From: CAIKZZ01 sp035604595
GTDB taxonomy: Bacteria; Pseudomonadota; Gammaproteobacteria; Steroidobacterales; Steroidobacteraceae
Assembly: GCA_035604595.1 (NCBI GenBank)
Contig: DATNIE010000026.1
Coordinates: forward strand, 41,525 to 105,524
Direction of reading: 5' to 3'
DNA: 64,000 bases
Shown: piece by piece, positions 49,626 to 58,571 of the stretch
Position numbering within the stretch: position 1 is the first letter of the stretch
Layout of the letters: each line of letters begins with the position of its first letter
Program-made: the position numbers and the translations under genes
Notes under the pieces: generated by a model
Told to the model about the DNA's origin: nothing
The model's input: the letters and a program-made list of their open reading frames with translations, nothing else
The model's database searches: none

Positions 49626-52203
49626 GCCGGTAGAGCGCATCGAGCGCTTCGCGCGGCGTCAGCGCGTCCGGATCGAGCGCCGCGAGCTCGGCGGCGAACC
49701 GAGCGGCAGCGGCGTCGGCCGTGACCGGCGCGGCCGGGGACGCGACTGGCCCGGCGAACAGCAGCTCGGCCTGTGGCCCCGGCGGTCTGAGGTCGTGGTC
49801 GCGCCGTTCGAGCGTGGCGAGGTAACGGCGTGCCGCGGCGATGACCTCGCGCGGCACGCCGGCGAGCCGCGCGACCTGCAGCCCGTAACTGCGGCTCGCC
49901 GGTCCCGGCTTCACCGCGTGCAGGAACACGAGCGAGTCGCCGTGCTCGGTCGCGTCGAGGTGCACGTTGCCGACGCCGGCGGCCTGCTCGGCCAGGGCCG
50001 TGAGCTCGAAGTAGTGCGTCGCGAACAGCGTGAACGCCCTGACAGTGCGCGCCATATGCTCGGCGGCGGCCCAGGCAAGCGACAGGCCGTCGAAGGTGCT
50101 GGTGCCGCGGCCGATCTCGTCCATCAGCACGAGGCTCGCCTCGGTCGCATTATTCAGGATGTTGGCGGTCTCGGTCATCTCGACCATGAACGTCGAGCGT
50201 CCGCCGGCCAGATCATCGGCCGCTCCGATGCGCGTGAAGATGCGGTCGGTGGGGCCGAGCACCGCGCGCTCGGCCGGCACGAAGCTGCCGATCCGCGCCA
50301 GGATCACGATCTGCGCGGCCTGGCGCATGTAGGTGGACTTGCCGCCCATGTTGGGGCCGGTGATCACCAGCATCCGTCGCCGCTCGTCGAGCTCGAGATC
50401 GTTCGGCACGAACGGGCCGGCGAGCACGCTCTCGACGACCGCATGCCGGCCGCCGACGATCGTCAGGCGCGGCTCGGCGACGAACTCCGGCTCGGTGAGC
50501 CTGAGTTCAACCGCGCGTTCGGCGAGGTTCACCAGCACGTCGACGCGCGCGAGCGCGCGGGCGCTCGCCTGCAGATCGGGCAGTGCCGCCAGCAGCCGGT
50601 CGAGCAGCGCCTCGTACAGCTGCTTCTCGCGCGCGAGCGATCGCTCGCGGGCGCCGAGGACCTTGTCCTCGAACTGCTTCAGCTCGGGGGTCAGGAAGCG
50701 CTCGGCGTTCTTGACCGTCTGGCGCCGGACGTAATCCGCCGGCGCGTTCTCGGCGTCGCGCCGGTTGAGCTCGATGTAAAAGCCCGAGACGCGGTTGTAG
50801 GCGAGCTTGAGGCTCGCAAGTCCGGTGCGCGCGCGCTCGCGGGCCTCGAGCTCGAGCAGATAGCTGTCGGTGTCGGAGGCGATGCGCCTGAGCTCGTCGA
50901 GCTCGGCGTCATGCCCCGCGGCGATGATGCCGCCATCGCGCAGCGCATGCGGCGGGGTCTCGACCAGCGCCGCGACGAGGAGCTCGGCGAGCGCCGGGTG
51001 CCCCTCAAGAGCCGAGGCCGGCGCGGCGAGCAGCGGGGAGTCGTGCTGCGCCGCGAGCGCGCCGACTGCCGGCACGCGCAGCAGCGCCGCGCGCAGCTGC
51101 GCGAGGTCACGCGGCCGGGCACTCCTGAGCGCCACGCGTGCCAGGATCCGCTCGATGTCGCCGATGCCGCGCAGCAGCTCCCGGAACTCGGCACCGCGCG
51201 CAGCGTCGATCAGACTGCGGACCGCGTGGTGCCGGCGGCGCAGCTCGGCCGTGTCCCGCAGTGGCCGCCCGAGCCAGCGACGCAGCTCGCGGGCGCCCAT
51301 CGCGGTCGCGGTGCGATCGAGGAGTCCGGCGAGCGTGCACTCGGGCCGCCCGGCGAGGCTGTGCTCGAGCTCGAGGTTGCGACGGGTCGCCGCATCGAGC
51401 AGCACCGCCGCATCGCGTTCCTCGGTCACGAGTCCGGCGAGGTGCGGCAACGCCTGGCGCTGCGTCTCCTGGACGTACTGCAGCAGTGCCCCGGCGGCCG
51501 TGACGGCGAGCGGTTTCTCCGCGCAGCCGAAGCCGGCGAGGTCGCGGACCCCGAACTGCTGGCACAGCAGCCGGGTCGCAACGCCGAGCTCGAAATGCCA
51601 CGGGGCCCGCACCCGCGCGCGCCCACTGGCTGCGGCGGGGCTCCCTTCGGCGACCAAGAGCTCGGCAGGTCCGAGGCGCTCGAGCTCCGCCTCGAGCGCA
51701 TCCGGAGTCGCGACCTCCATGACGGTGAACCGCCCGCTCGCAAGCTCGAGCCAGGCGAGGCCGGCCCGGGGCGGCGCGCTCGCGACCGAGGCGACGAGCG
51801 TATCGCGCCGCTGCTCGAGCAGGCCATCATCGGTGACCGTCCCTGGGGTCACGATCCGGACGATGCGGCGCTCGACCGGGCCCTTGGTCTTGCCGGGCTC
51901 GCCGATCTGCTCGCAGATGGCGACCGACTCGCCGAGCCGGACGAGCCGTGCGAGGTAAGCCTCGAGCGTTGCGACCGGGACCCCGGCCATCGGAATGTCC
52001 GCGCCGGCCGACTGTCCCCGTTGCGTCAGCGCAATGTCGAGCAGCCGGGCTCCCCGCCGCGCGTCCTCGTAGAACAGCTCGTAGAAATCCCCCATCCGAT
52101 AGAACAGCAGGACGTCCGGGCACTCCGCCTTCAGCGCCAGATACTGCGCCATCATCGGGGTGTGCGCGGCGGCGGGGGCGGTCGGGGCGGCAGGCTCACT
52201 CAT
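49606..52203 (-). CDS. mutS: DNA mismatch repair protein MutS
   Basis: MutS recognises mismatches and recruits MutL. The 865 residues from ATG 52203 include the mismatch-probing F40-Y-E42 in MGDFYELF, connector, lever and clamp domains, Walker A GPNMGGKST near residue 615, DEIGRGTSTFDG (Walker B/signature), ATHYFELT, and the C-terminal region. The longer open frame upstream is not supported by a good start. It converges on the hydrolase gene and diverges from the UbiA-type gene. Confidence 0.97.
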   Translation of the reverse strand: MSEPAAPTAPAAAHTPMMAQYLALKAECPDVLLFYRMGDFYELFYEDARRGARLLDIALTQRGQSAGADIPMAGVPVATLEAYLARLVRLGESVAICEQIGEPGKTKGPVERRIVRIVTPGTVTDDGLLEQRRDTLVASVASAPPRAGLAWLELASGRFTVMEVATPDALEAELERLGPAELLVAEGSPAAASGRARVRAPWHFELGVATRLLCQQFGVRDLAGFGCAEKPLAVTAAGALLQYVQETQRQALPHLAGLVTEERDAAVLLDAATRRNLELEHSLAGRPECTLAGLLDRTATAMGARELRRWLGRPLRDTAELRRRHHAVRSLIDAARGAEFRELLRGIGDIERILARVALRSARPRDLAQLRAALLRVPAVGALAAQHDSPLLAAPASALEGHPALAELLVAALVETPPHALRDGGIIAAGHDAELDELRRIASDTDSYLLELEARERARTGLASLKLAYNRVSGFYIELNRRDAENAPADYVRRQTVKNAERFLTPELKQFEDKVLGARERSLAREKQLYEALLDRLLAALPDLQASARALARVDVLVNLAERAVELRLTEPEFVAEPRLTIVGGRHAVVESVLAGPFVPNDLELDERRRMLVITGPNMGGKSTYMRQAAQIVILARIGSFVPAERAVLGPTDRIFTRIGAADDLAGGRSTFMVEMTETANILNNATEASLVLMDEIGRGTSTFDGLSLAWAAAEHMARTVRAFTLFATHYFELTALAEQAAGVGNVHLDATEHGDSLVFLHAVKPGPASRSYGLQVARLAGVPREVIAAARRYLATLERRDHDLRPPGPQAELLFAGPVASPAAPVTADAAAARFAAELAALDPDALTPREALDALYRLKSLRG

Positions 52204-52282
52204 GCGGCAGGGCGTGGCTCGTTCGTGGAATACTGACCGGGCATTATCCACGAGCCCCCGGCCGGTGCCGGAGTCGAATCGC

Positions 52283-53221
52283 ATGGCGACGGATCGCGCT
52301 TCAGACCACACGCTTGAGCCTCAGGCCGCACGCCTGGGGCGGCGCTTCCCGTGGCTCCGGCTGCTGCGGGTTCACCACTGGCTCAAGAACCTGCTCCTCG
52401 GCGTGCCGCTGTTGACCGCGCAAGCCTGGGCGCAGCCGGCCGCGGTCCGCCGCCTGGCGCTCGGGTTCCTGGCGTTCTCGCTGGTGGCCTCGGCAACCTA
52501 CGTGGTCAACGACCTCGCCGACGCCGGCTTCGACCGCGCGCACCCGGCGAAACGCGACCGGCCGCTCGCCGCGGGGACGATCGGCGCGGCCCCGGCGCTG
52601 GCCGTCGCGGGACTGCTGGGCCTGGCCGGGCTCGCCGGCGCCTGGTTCGTGGGCGGGGAGTTCCTCGCGGTGCTCGCGGCCTACATCGCGCTGACGACGC
52701 TGTACACCCGGCTCCTCAAGCGCCTGGCGCTCCTCGATGTGCTCGCGCTCGGCGCACTGTGGACGCTGCGGATCGTGGCCGGTGCCGCCGCGATCCGGGT
52801 CGAACTCTCGGTGTGGCTGCTGAGCTTCGGCGCGTTCCTGTTCCTCAGCCTGTCATTGGTCAAGCGGTGCGCTGAACTCCACGAGGCGACGGCCGCGCCG
52901 GGACTGCATCTGCCCGGCCGTGGCTACCGGCGCGCGGACCTTCCCGCGCTGCAGGCCTTCGGCATCGCGACGGGCGCGGTCTCGGTGCTGGTGCTCGCAC
53001 TGTTCGTCGACTCGACCGCTGCGCAGCTCCACTACCCCCACCACGCGCGGCTGTGGCTCATTTGCCCGGCAATCTGGTTCTGGCTCGGGCGCATCTGGTT
53101 GCTGACCGGCCGCGGCGAGATGCACCACGATCCGATCGTCTGGAGCCTGCGCGACCCGCCGAGCTGGGCGGCGTTTGCAGCGGTCGCGGCGGTGTGGACG
53201 GCCGCGCTCGTGAGGCTGTAG
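52283..53221 (+). CDS. UbiA-family prenyltransferase, likely decaprenyl-phosphate phosphoribosyltransferase type
   Basis: This integral membrane protein of 312 residues has about eight to nine membrane segments. The first aspartate motif is N76-D77-LA-D80-AGF-D84 followed by AHPAKRDRPLAAG; the NDxxDxxxD...KRxRP pattern is that of the polyprenyl-phosphate phosphoribosyltransferase branch (Rv3806c-like) rather than ubiquinone UbiA, by recall. The HWLKNLLLGVPLL N-terminus also fits that branch. It would make polyprenyl-phosphoryl-5-phosphoribose, a donor for pentose glycosylation. It is joined by a one-base overlap to a GT-C-like gene. Branch assignment is inference. Confidence 0.78.
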   Translation: MATDRASDHTLEPQAARLGRRFPWLRLLRVHHWLKNLLLGVPLLTAQAWAQPAAVRRLALGFLAFSLVASATYVVNDLADAGFDRAHPAKRDRPLAAGTIGAAPALAVAGLLGLAGLAGAWFVGGEFLAVLAAYIALTTLYTRLLKRLALLDVLALGALWTLRIVAGAAAIRVELSVWLLSFGAFLFLSLSLVKRCAELHEATAAPGLHLPGRGYRRADLPALQAFGIATGAVSVLVLALFVDSTAAQLHYPHHARLWLICPAIWFWLGRIWLLTGRGEMHHDPIVWSLRDPPSWAAFAAVAAVWTAALVRL

Positions 53222-54858
53222 TGCCCCGGCCCGGGCGTTCGGCGACGCACGCAGCGCAGGCGCCGGTCATCGCGCTCATCCTCGGCGTGCTGCTCGTCGG
53301 ACTGTACGACAGCGGACTCGCCCGCAGCCGCTACCCGTACGTGGCGGACAGCGCCTCGTACATCGAGATGGCCACCTCGCTCAGGGCCGACGGCCGGCCG
53401 CGGGTCACGCCGTGGGACATCGAGTCCGGGGACGCCGATGCGGTGCCACAGCCGTTGTTTCCGCCCGGTTTTGCGGTGCTGATCGCCACGCTCGTGCCGC
53501 TCGCAGGCGATGTCCGGACGGCGGCGCTGATCCCGAGCCGGGTTGCGGCCGCGCTGCTGCCGTTCCTGCTCGTCGTGATGTGGCGGGATGCGGCGCCGCG
53601 GGGCGTGCTGCTGTGCCTCGGGCTGTGGGTGCTTCTCTCCCCCGGCGTGCGCGAGTGGCAGTTCGTCGCCTACTCGGACGTCACCGGGCTCGCGCTCGCC
53701 GTGATCGCGCTCGGCGCGCTCGCACGCCCGTTCGCCGCCGGCGACCCGGCGCGGGCCTCTCGAGGCTGGTGGCTGGCCGGGGGCCTCGCGGCCGGCCTGT
53801 GCTACGCGGTCCGCAACGCCGGGCTCGCGGTGCTGGCGGCCTCAGCCGCGCTGCTCCTCTACGCGCGCCTGCGGAGCTTCATCGCGACGCGCCCGCTGGG
53901 GCTGTGGGCACTCGGGGCGGCGCTGCCGCTCGCGGCGCTCGCCGCCTACAACCTTGCGACCTTCGGCACCCTCCAGCCCTATGACATGCCGGCCTCGTAC
54001 CGTGACTGGACCGCCAACGTCGTCGACTACGCCACCGCCCAGCTCGAGGATCTCGGGCTGCCGCTCGCCGCGAGTGCGGCGCTCCCAGGGGCGGCGTTCG
54101 TGGCGCTGCTCGGCCTGCTGATCGCCGTCGGGCTCGCCGCCTGGTGGCGCACGCGCGAGGACCCGCCGCGACATGTCGTGCTGACGCTGCTCGGCCTGTA
54201 TGCAGTCGCCGGGGGCGTGCTGCTGGTGGCCTCCCGGAGCCGCTACGAATGGGGCAATAACATCGATCGGCGCAATGTGCTGCAGTACTCCTTCGCGCTC
54301 GCCCTCGCGCTGCTGACGGCGGCCCGCGGTGCGCTGCCGGCGCGCGCGCAACGCCTGGGCGCCATCGTGTTGCTCGCCGCGCTCGCCGCGAGCGCGGCGG
54401 GTGCGGCGCGCGAGGCGCTCGCCGCGTACCGTGGAGCGCCCGAGCCGTGGCTCGCACTCAGCCGCGACGCGAGCGCGATGCGGGCGGCGCGCGAACTTCC
54501 GGCAACGGCCCTGGTCGCCTCGAACGCCGCGCCGTTGTTCCGGATCGCAGCACCGCGCGCGGTGCGCCAGCTCGACCTCGGCAGTGATGACAACGATTTC
54601 GCGGACGCGCTCGCGCGCCTCCGGATGGCCGCCGGGCCGCGGCCGGCCGCGTTTCTGCTCGTCTGCGACGAGTGGACGGCAGGGCTCTCAGCGTGCCGGC
54701 CCGGCGCAGCCCGGGCGGGGCCCGCCTGCACGCGGATTCGCGCGGCGGACCCTGTCGTCGCGCGATGCGCGTCGGCGGGTGTGGGCCGGGGCGAGGGCGC
54801 GCGAGGGCTGCAGCCCGCCGCGGTCGGCGGGCCGCAGACAGCGCCGGCCGCGTCCTAG
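53221..54858 (+). CDS. Polytopic membrane protein, probable GT-C glycosyltransferase
   Basis: The 545-residue protein starts at GTG 53221, overlapping the preceding stop. It has about ten to twelve hydrophobic segments. An acidic residue in the first periplasmic loop (YVADSASYIEMATSL, residues about 39-53) matches the catalytic aspartate position of GT-C enzymes such as ArnT/PMT, and a soluble periplasmic C-terminal domain follows. The acceptor is unknown. Its pairing with the UbiA-type gene suggests it uses the polyprenyl-phosphate pentose donor. The last 50 residues are low-complexity. Confidence 0.65.
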   Translation: MPRPGRSATHAAQAPVIALILGVLLVGLYDSGLARSRYPYVADSASYIEMATSLRADGRPRVTPWDIESGDADAVPQPLFPPGFAVLIATLVPLAGDVRTAALIPSRVAAALLPFLLVVMWRDAAPRGVLLCLGLWVLLSPGVREWQFVAYSDVTGLALAVIALGALARPFAAGDPARASRGWWLAGGLAAGLCYAVRNAGLAVLAASAALLLYARLRSFIATRPLGLWALGAALPLAALAAYNLATFGTLQPYDMPASYRDWTANVVDYATAQLEDLGLPLAASAALPGAAFVALLGLLIAVGLAAWWRTREDPPRHVVLTLLGLYAVAGGVLLVASRSRYEWGNNIDRRNVLQYSFALALALLTAARGALPARAQRLGAIVLLAALAASAAGAAREALAAYRGAPEPWLALSRDASAMRAARELPATALVASNAAPLFRIAAPRAVRQLDLGSDDNDFADALARLRMAAGPRPAAFLLVCDEWTAGLSACRPGAARAGPACTRIRAADPVVARCASAGVGRGEGARGLQPAAVGGPQTAPAAS

Positions 54859-54865
54859 CGGACCG

Positions 54866-55312
54866 TTACTTCGTCGAGCCGTCGAGCCAGTCGGCGACAC
54901 CGCCGTGCTTGGAGCACGTGCCGCTGTGCGTCTTGGAGTGCGAGTAGGTGCCGTCCTTGCACTTGGCGGTCGCGCCGGTCGCATCGCTGTTCACCGAGTG
55001 CGCAGCGGTTGAGGCGCTCGCCGCACTCGCCGCTGCGGCGGGCTTTGCCGGGGCGGCGGCCGGGGCCGCGGGCGCTGCCGGAGTCGCGGCAGCGGCTGCC
55101 GCGGGCTTCGCGGCCGGCGCGGCGGTCGCAGCCGCGGCCGGTGCCGCATCCTTCTTGATGCCGCCGTGGCTCGAGCATGCGCCGCGGCCTCCGTGCGGCG
55201 AGGTCGTGCCGTCGGTGCAGGTGACCGGGCCGCTCGTGTCGGCTGCGTACACCGGCATTGTGCAGAGGGTCGCGAGCACGAAGCTCGCCAGCGCCAGAGC
55301 AATAGTCTTCAT
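54866..55312 (-). CDS. Small secreted protein with two DUF3761-like motifs
   Basis: The 148-residue protein from ATG 55312 has a signal peptide (MKTIALALASFVLATLCTMPVYA). Mature sequence contains CTDGTTSPHGGRGACSSHGG, a linker of about 65 residues of Ala, Pro and Lys, and a second copy CKDGTYSHSKTHSGTCSKHGG followed by VADWL. The C-DGT-S-x-GxCS-HGG pattern is that of DUF3761, whose function is unknown. Each unit has two cysteines that could pair in the periplasm. It converges on the GT-C gene with a 7-base gap. Confidence 0.75.
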   Translation of the reverse strand: MKTIALALASFVLATLCTMPVYAADTSGPVTCTDGTTSPHGGRGACSSHGGIKKDAAPAAAATAAPAAKPAAAAAATPAAPAAPAAAPAKPAAAASAASASTAAHSVNSDATGATAKCKDGTYSHSKTHSGTCSKHGGVADWLDGSTK

Positions 55313-55666
55313 CGTTGAATCCCCCGGGTAGCCGCGCGTCCGCCGCCGGGAGTTCCGGCGCCCGCGGCGCGCGTAAACCGCGGGATGGGTGCGCAACGTA
55401 CGCGATTTGACCGGTTTATGGGAGTGACGACGGCTTCACCGGCCGTTCACGGTCCCGCCACCCGGCAGGCGAGGTGTCAAACCGAGTCCGGCCGCGTAGG
55501 CTTGCCGGGCGAGGGGCGAGGAGCGGCTGTCAGCGGGGGAGGCGATGCGGCTCATGGGCGCAGTCGGCGTGATCAGGGTTGAGTCCGCGCACGCGGCGGG
55601 CGACATCGCCGGCCGTGCCGCCGATCCGTCGGCGCGCCGCTCCCCGCCACTCGAGCGCTGACACCC
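55313..55666. other. Intergenic region between the DUF3761 gene and pncC
   Basis: This 354-base divergent region holds no recognisable gene; the short open frames in it have no known motif. It should contain promoters for both neighbours, but I cannot identify a convincing -35/-10 pair. The only clear element is GGGGGA 7 bases before the DUF3761 start. Confidence 0.4.
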
Positions 55667-56164
55667 ATGGCGCACACGGATCGCGATCTGGCGCACCTCG
55701 CCGCCCGCGTCGGTGGCCGACTGCGCGCATCGGGGAGGCACGTGGCCGTCGCCGAGTCGTGCACTGGCGGCTGGATTGGCAAGGCGTTGACAGACGTCCC
55801 GGGCAGCTCGCAGTGGTTCGAGGCGGGATTCATCAGCTACGGAAATGGTGCCAAGACGGCAATGCTCGGCGTGCTGCCCGCGGAGCTTGCGACGCACGGT
55901 GCGGTCAGCAAGCCAGTTGTCAAGGCGATGGCGCTCGGCGCGCTCGAGCGCACCGGCGCGGACGTCGCTGTTGCGGTGTCCGGAATTGCCGGACCTGATG
56001 GCGGCACGCCCGGCAAGCCGGTCGGCACTGTCTGGTTCGCGTGGGCCTGGCGACGCCGGAAATCGGTGCATGTCCAGGTGCGGCTCAAGATCTTCAAAGG
56101 CGACCGCGAGGCGGTCCGCCGCAAGACCGTTGCCAACGCGCTGCGCGGCGTGCTCGAACTGTGA
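55667..56164 (+). CDS. pncC: Nicotinamide-nucleotide amidase PncC (CinA C-terminal domain)
   Basis: PncC deamidates nicotinamide mononucleotide to nicotinate mononucleotide in pyridine nucleotide recycling. The 165 residues are the stand-alone C-terminal CinA domain, with the catalytic-serine motif VAVAESCTGGWIGKALTDVPGSSQWF and SGIAGPDGGTPGKPVGTV. The N-terminal MoaB-like CinA domain is absent, as in E. coli YgaD. A pncC-recA linkage is widespread. The stop overlaps the thpR start. Confidence 0.94.
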   Translation: MAHTDRDLAHLAARVGGRLRASGRHVAVAESCTGGWIGKALTDVPGSSQWFEAGFISYGNGAKTAMLGVLPAELATHGAVSKPVVKAMALGALERTGADVAVAVSGIAGPDGGTPGKPVGTVWFAWAWRRRKSVHVQVRLKIFKGDREAVRRKTVANALRGVLEL

Positions 56165-56718
56165 GCGCGGTGAACCCGGCGAGCGGCGCGAGGCGGGAGG
56201 CCCACCGGCGCCTGTTCTTCGCGCTGTGGCCCGACGAGCACGCGCGCCGCGCCGTCGCCGCCGCCTTCGGGCCTGCCGTCGCCGCGGCCGGCCGCCCGGT
56301 ACCGCCTGGCAGCCTGCACCTGACGCTTGAGTTCCTCGGGAGCGTCGCGGAGTCGCAGCTGGCCGCGCTCAAGGCGCTCGGCGAGCGCCTGGTCCTCCCT
56401 GCCGCCGAAGTCATGCTCGACCGGATTGACTGGTGGCGCCGGCCTAAGCTGCTCGTTGCCACGTGCTCGGATCCATCGTCCGCAGTCCTCGCACTGCAGG
56501 CGGAGTTGAGGCAGCTGCTCAGCGTTCAGGGCTTTCGCATTGATTCGCGGCCGTTCCGCGCCCACGTGACGCTGGCGCGCGACGCCGCCTCGCCGCCGGG
56601 CGCCGGCCCGGCGGCGCCGGTGCCATGGCCGAGCCGCGAGCTTGCCCTGGTCGAGTCGCTGCCGGGTCCCGGCGGCTCGCGTTACACGCCGCTGGCGCGC
56701 TGGTGCCGGAGCCGCTGA
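56161..56718 (+). CDS. thpR: RNA 2',3'-cyclic phosphodiesterase ThpR (2'-5' RNA ligase family)
   Basis: This 185-residue 2H phosphoesterase opens 2',3'-cyclic phosphates and can reversibly join 2'-5' RNA ends in vitro. Both HxTx motifs are present: HLTLEFLG and HVTLARDA. Starting at GTG 56161, it overlaps the pncC stop by 4 bases. Its place between pncC and recA suggests co-transcription with pncC; the physiological substrate is not established. Confidence 0.9.
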   Translation: MSAVNPASGARREAHRRLFFALWPDEHARRAVAAAFGPAVAAAGRPVPPGSLHLTLEFLGSVAESQLAALKALGERLVLPAAEVMLDRIDWWRRPKLLVATCSDPSSAVLALQAELRQLLSVQGFRIDSRPFRAHVTLARDAASPPGAGPAAPVPWPSRELALVESLPGPGGSRYTPLARWCRSR

Positions 56719-56776
56719 ACCCGCGTCAAATCCGGCGCATTCGTGCCCATTTGCCGCTGCTCGCGCGGTACCCGTA

Positions 56777-56785
56777 TGCGATAAT
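56777..56785 (+). promoter_or_regulatory. Putative extended -10 promoter of recA
   Basis: TGCGATAAT provides TGC plus GATAAT, about 30 bases before the recA ATG. No -35 is clear, and no LexA box of the CTG-N10-CAG type is seen in the 96-base gap. Confidence 0.4.
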
Positions 56786-56814
56786 CAGACTCCTACCCCG
56801 GAGGTATCCCCGCG

Positions 56815-57864
56815 ATGGATGACAACCGCAAGAAGGCGCTTGCCGCCGCGCTCGGCCAAATCGAAAAACAGTTCGGCAAGGGCTCCGTGATGCGCCTTGG
56901 CGATGCCTCGCAGGCGATGGATTTCGACGTGATCCCCACCGGCTCGCTCGCGCTCGACATCGCGCTCGGGGTCGGCGGCCTGCCGCGCGGCCGCGTCGTC
57001 GAAATTTACGGGCCGGAAGCGTCCGGCAAGACCACGCTGACACTCGAGGTCATCGCCCAGTGCCAGAAGCTCGGCGGCACTGCGGCGTTCGTCGATGCCG
57101 AACATGCGCTCGACCCGACCTACGCCGAGAAGCTCGGCGTCAAGGTCGACGATCTGCTGGTGTCGCAGCCGGACACCGGCGAGCAGGCGCTCGAGATCAC
57201 CGACATGCTGGTCCGTTCCGGGGCGGTCGACGTGGTGGTCATCGATTCGGTTGCGGCGCTGACGCCGAAGGCCGAAATCGAGGGCGAGATGGGCGAGCTG
57301 CAGGTGGGACTGCATGCCCGGCTGATGTCGCAGGCGCTGCGCAAGCTCACTGGCAACATCAAACGCTCGAACACGATCGTGATCTTCATCAACCAGATCC
57401 GCATGAAGATTGGCGTGATGTTCGGCAATCCCGAGACCACGACCGGCGGCAATGCGCTCAAGTTCTATTCCTCGGTCCGGCTCGACATCCGACGCACCGG
57501 AGCGCTGAAGAATGGCGAGGAAGTGATCGGCAACTCGACGCGCGTCAAGGTCGTCAAGAACAAGGTTGCGCCACCGTTCCGCGAGGCGGAGTTCGAGATC
57601 CTGTACGGCCACGGGATCTCGCGCGAAGGCGAGCTGGTTGACATGGCGGTCGCCCAAAACCTCGTCGAGAAGTCCGGCTCCTGGTACGCCTACAAGGGCG
57701 AGCGCATCGGCCAGGGCAAGGACAATGCGCGCAGCTACCTGCTGCAGCACCGGGAAGTCTTCGAGGAACTCGACCGGCAGCTCCGTGCTCGCCTGCTGAC
57801 ACCGCGGCGCGGCCAGTCCGGAACCGCTGTGTCGCCACCGGCCGCGGAGGCGGCTGAAGGCTGA
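56815..57864 (+). CDS. recA: Recombinase RecA
   Basis: RecA forms filaments on single-stranded DNA, carries out strand exchange and triggers LexA cleavage. The 349 residues have Walker A GPEASGKT at 66-73, VFINQIRMKIGVMFGNPETTTGGNALKFY (loops L1/L2), and the polymerisation motif at the start. The C-terminal tail is less acidic than in E. coli. GGAGG lies 10 bases before the ATG, a slightly long spacing. recX follows 6 bases later. Confidence 0.98.
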   Translation: MDDNRKKALAAALGQIEKQFGKGSVMRLGDASQAMDFDVIPTGSLALDIALGVGGLPRGRVVEIYGPEASGKTTLTLEVIAQCQKLGGTAAFVDAEHALDPTYAEKLGVKVDDLLVSQPDTGEQALEITDMLVRSGAVDVVVIDSVAALTPKAEIEGEMGELQVGLHARLMSQALRKLTGNIKRSNTIVIFINQIRMKIGVMFGNPETTTGGNALKFYSSVRLDIRRTGALKNGEEVIGNSTRVKVVKNKVAPPFREAEFEILYGHGISREGELVDMAVAQNLVEKSGSWYAYKGERIGQGKDNARSYLLQHREVFEELDRQLRARLLTPRRGQSGTAVSPPAAEAAEG

Positions 57865-57870
57865 GCACAC

Positions 57871-58491
57871 GTGCCGCCGGGCCAGCGGCGCGGCGGGAGC
57901 GACCCGCCTCGTGCCGGGCGCCGGCGGCTCGGCGCTCGTGCACGGCCCGTGCCGCCGGACGATCCCGCCAGCGCGACTGCCGCACGCGCCACGGCGATCC
58001 GGCTTCTGTCCCGGCGCGATTATTCGCGGGGCGCCCTGAAGGGGCGGCTGACCGAGGCAGGTTTCGAGACCGGGGCTGCCGAGGACGCGGTCAGCGAGCT
58101 TGAGGACGAGCGGCTCGTCAGTGACGTCCGCTTCGTCGAGGCCGCCGTCGCGAGCCGCATTGCCCGCGGCCATGGCCCGCTGCGAATTGCACTCGAACTG
58201 CGCCAGCTCGGCGTCAGCGCCGCGCTGATCGCCGCGGCCGTGGACAGTCGTGCGGCCGACTGGGTCCTCCGGGCCCTCGCCGCCAGGACCCGGCGCTTCG
58301 GCCCATCCGTCCCCAAGAACGCGGCGGAGCGCGCCCGGCAGTCGCGGTTTCTGCTGTACCGGGGATACACCGGCGAGCAGGTGGGCGCCGCACTCGGGCG
58401 CGTCGCTGGCGAGTCCTTTGAGGATCTGGAGATTGCCGCCGACGCCGGCGCGGCAGCGCCGTCAGGGCCGGACGAGGGAGGTTCGGAGTGA
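57871..58491 (+). CDS. recX: RecA regulator RecX
   Basis: RecX caps RecA filaments and limits their growth. The 206 residues from GTG 57871 begin with about 35 Arg/Pro-rich residues, then the three helical RecX repeats (ATAIRLLSRRDYSRGALKGRLTEAGF, LVSDVRFVEAAVASRIARGHGPLRIALELRQLG, RQSRFLLYRGYTGEQVGAAL). A later start is possible because the lead is poorly conserved. Position after recA is typical. Confidence 0.92.
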   Translation: MPPGQRRGGSDPPRAGRRRLGARARPVPPDDPASATAARATAIRLLSRRDYSRGALKGRLTEAGFETGAAEDAVSELEDERLVSDVRFVEAAVASRIARGHGPLRIALELRQLGVSAALIAAAVDSRAADWVLRALAARTRRFGPSVPKNAAERARQSRFLLYRGYTGEQVGAALGRVAGESFEDLEIAADAGAAAPSGPDEGGSE

Positions 58492-58571
58492 CGGGGTCCC
58501 GGCTGCTGGGATTTGCCCGTAGAATCCCCAGGTTCCCCTAGACCCTCGCCGGCGCCGCCGGCCCATTCGCC

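Noticed and set aside
49567..52236. 889-codon frame opposite mutS
   Set aside because: Antisense to mutS, whose motifs are complete; the translated product is low-complexity and resembles nothing.
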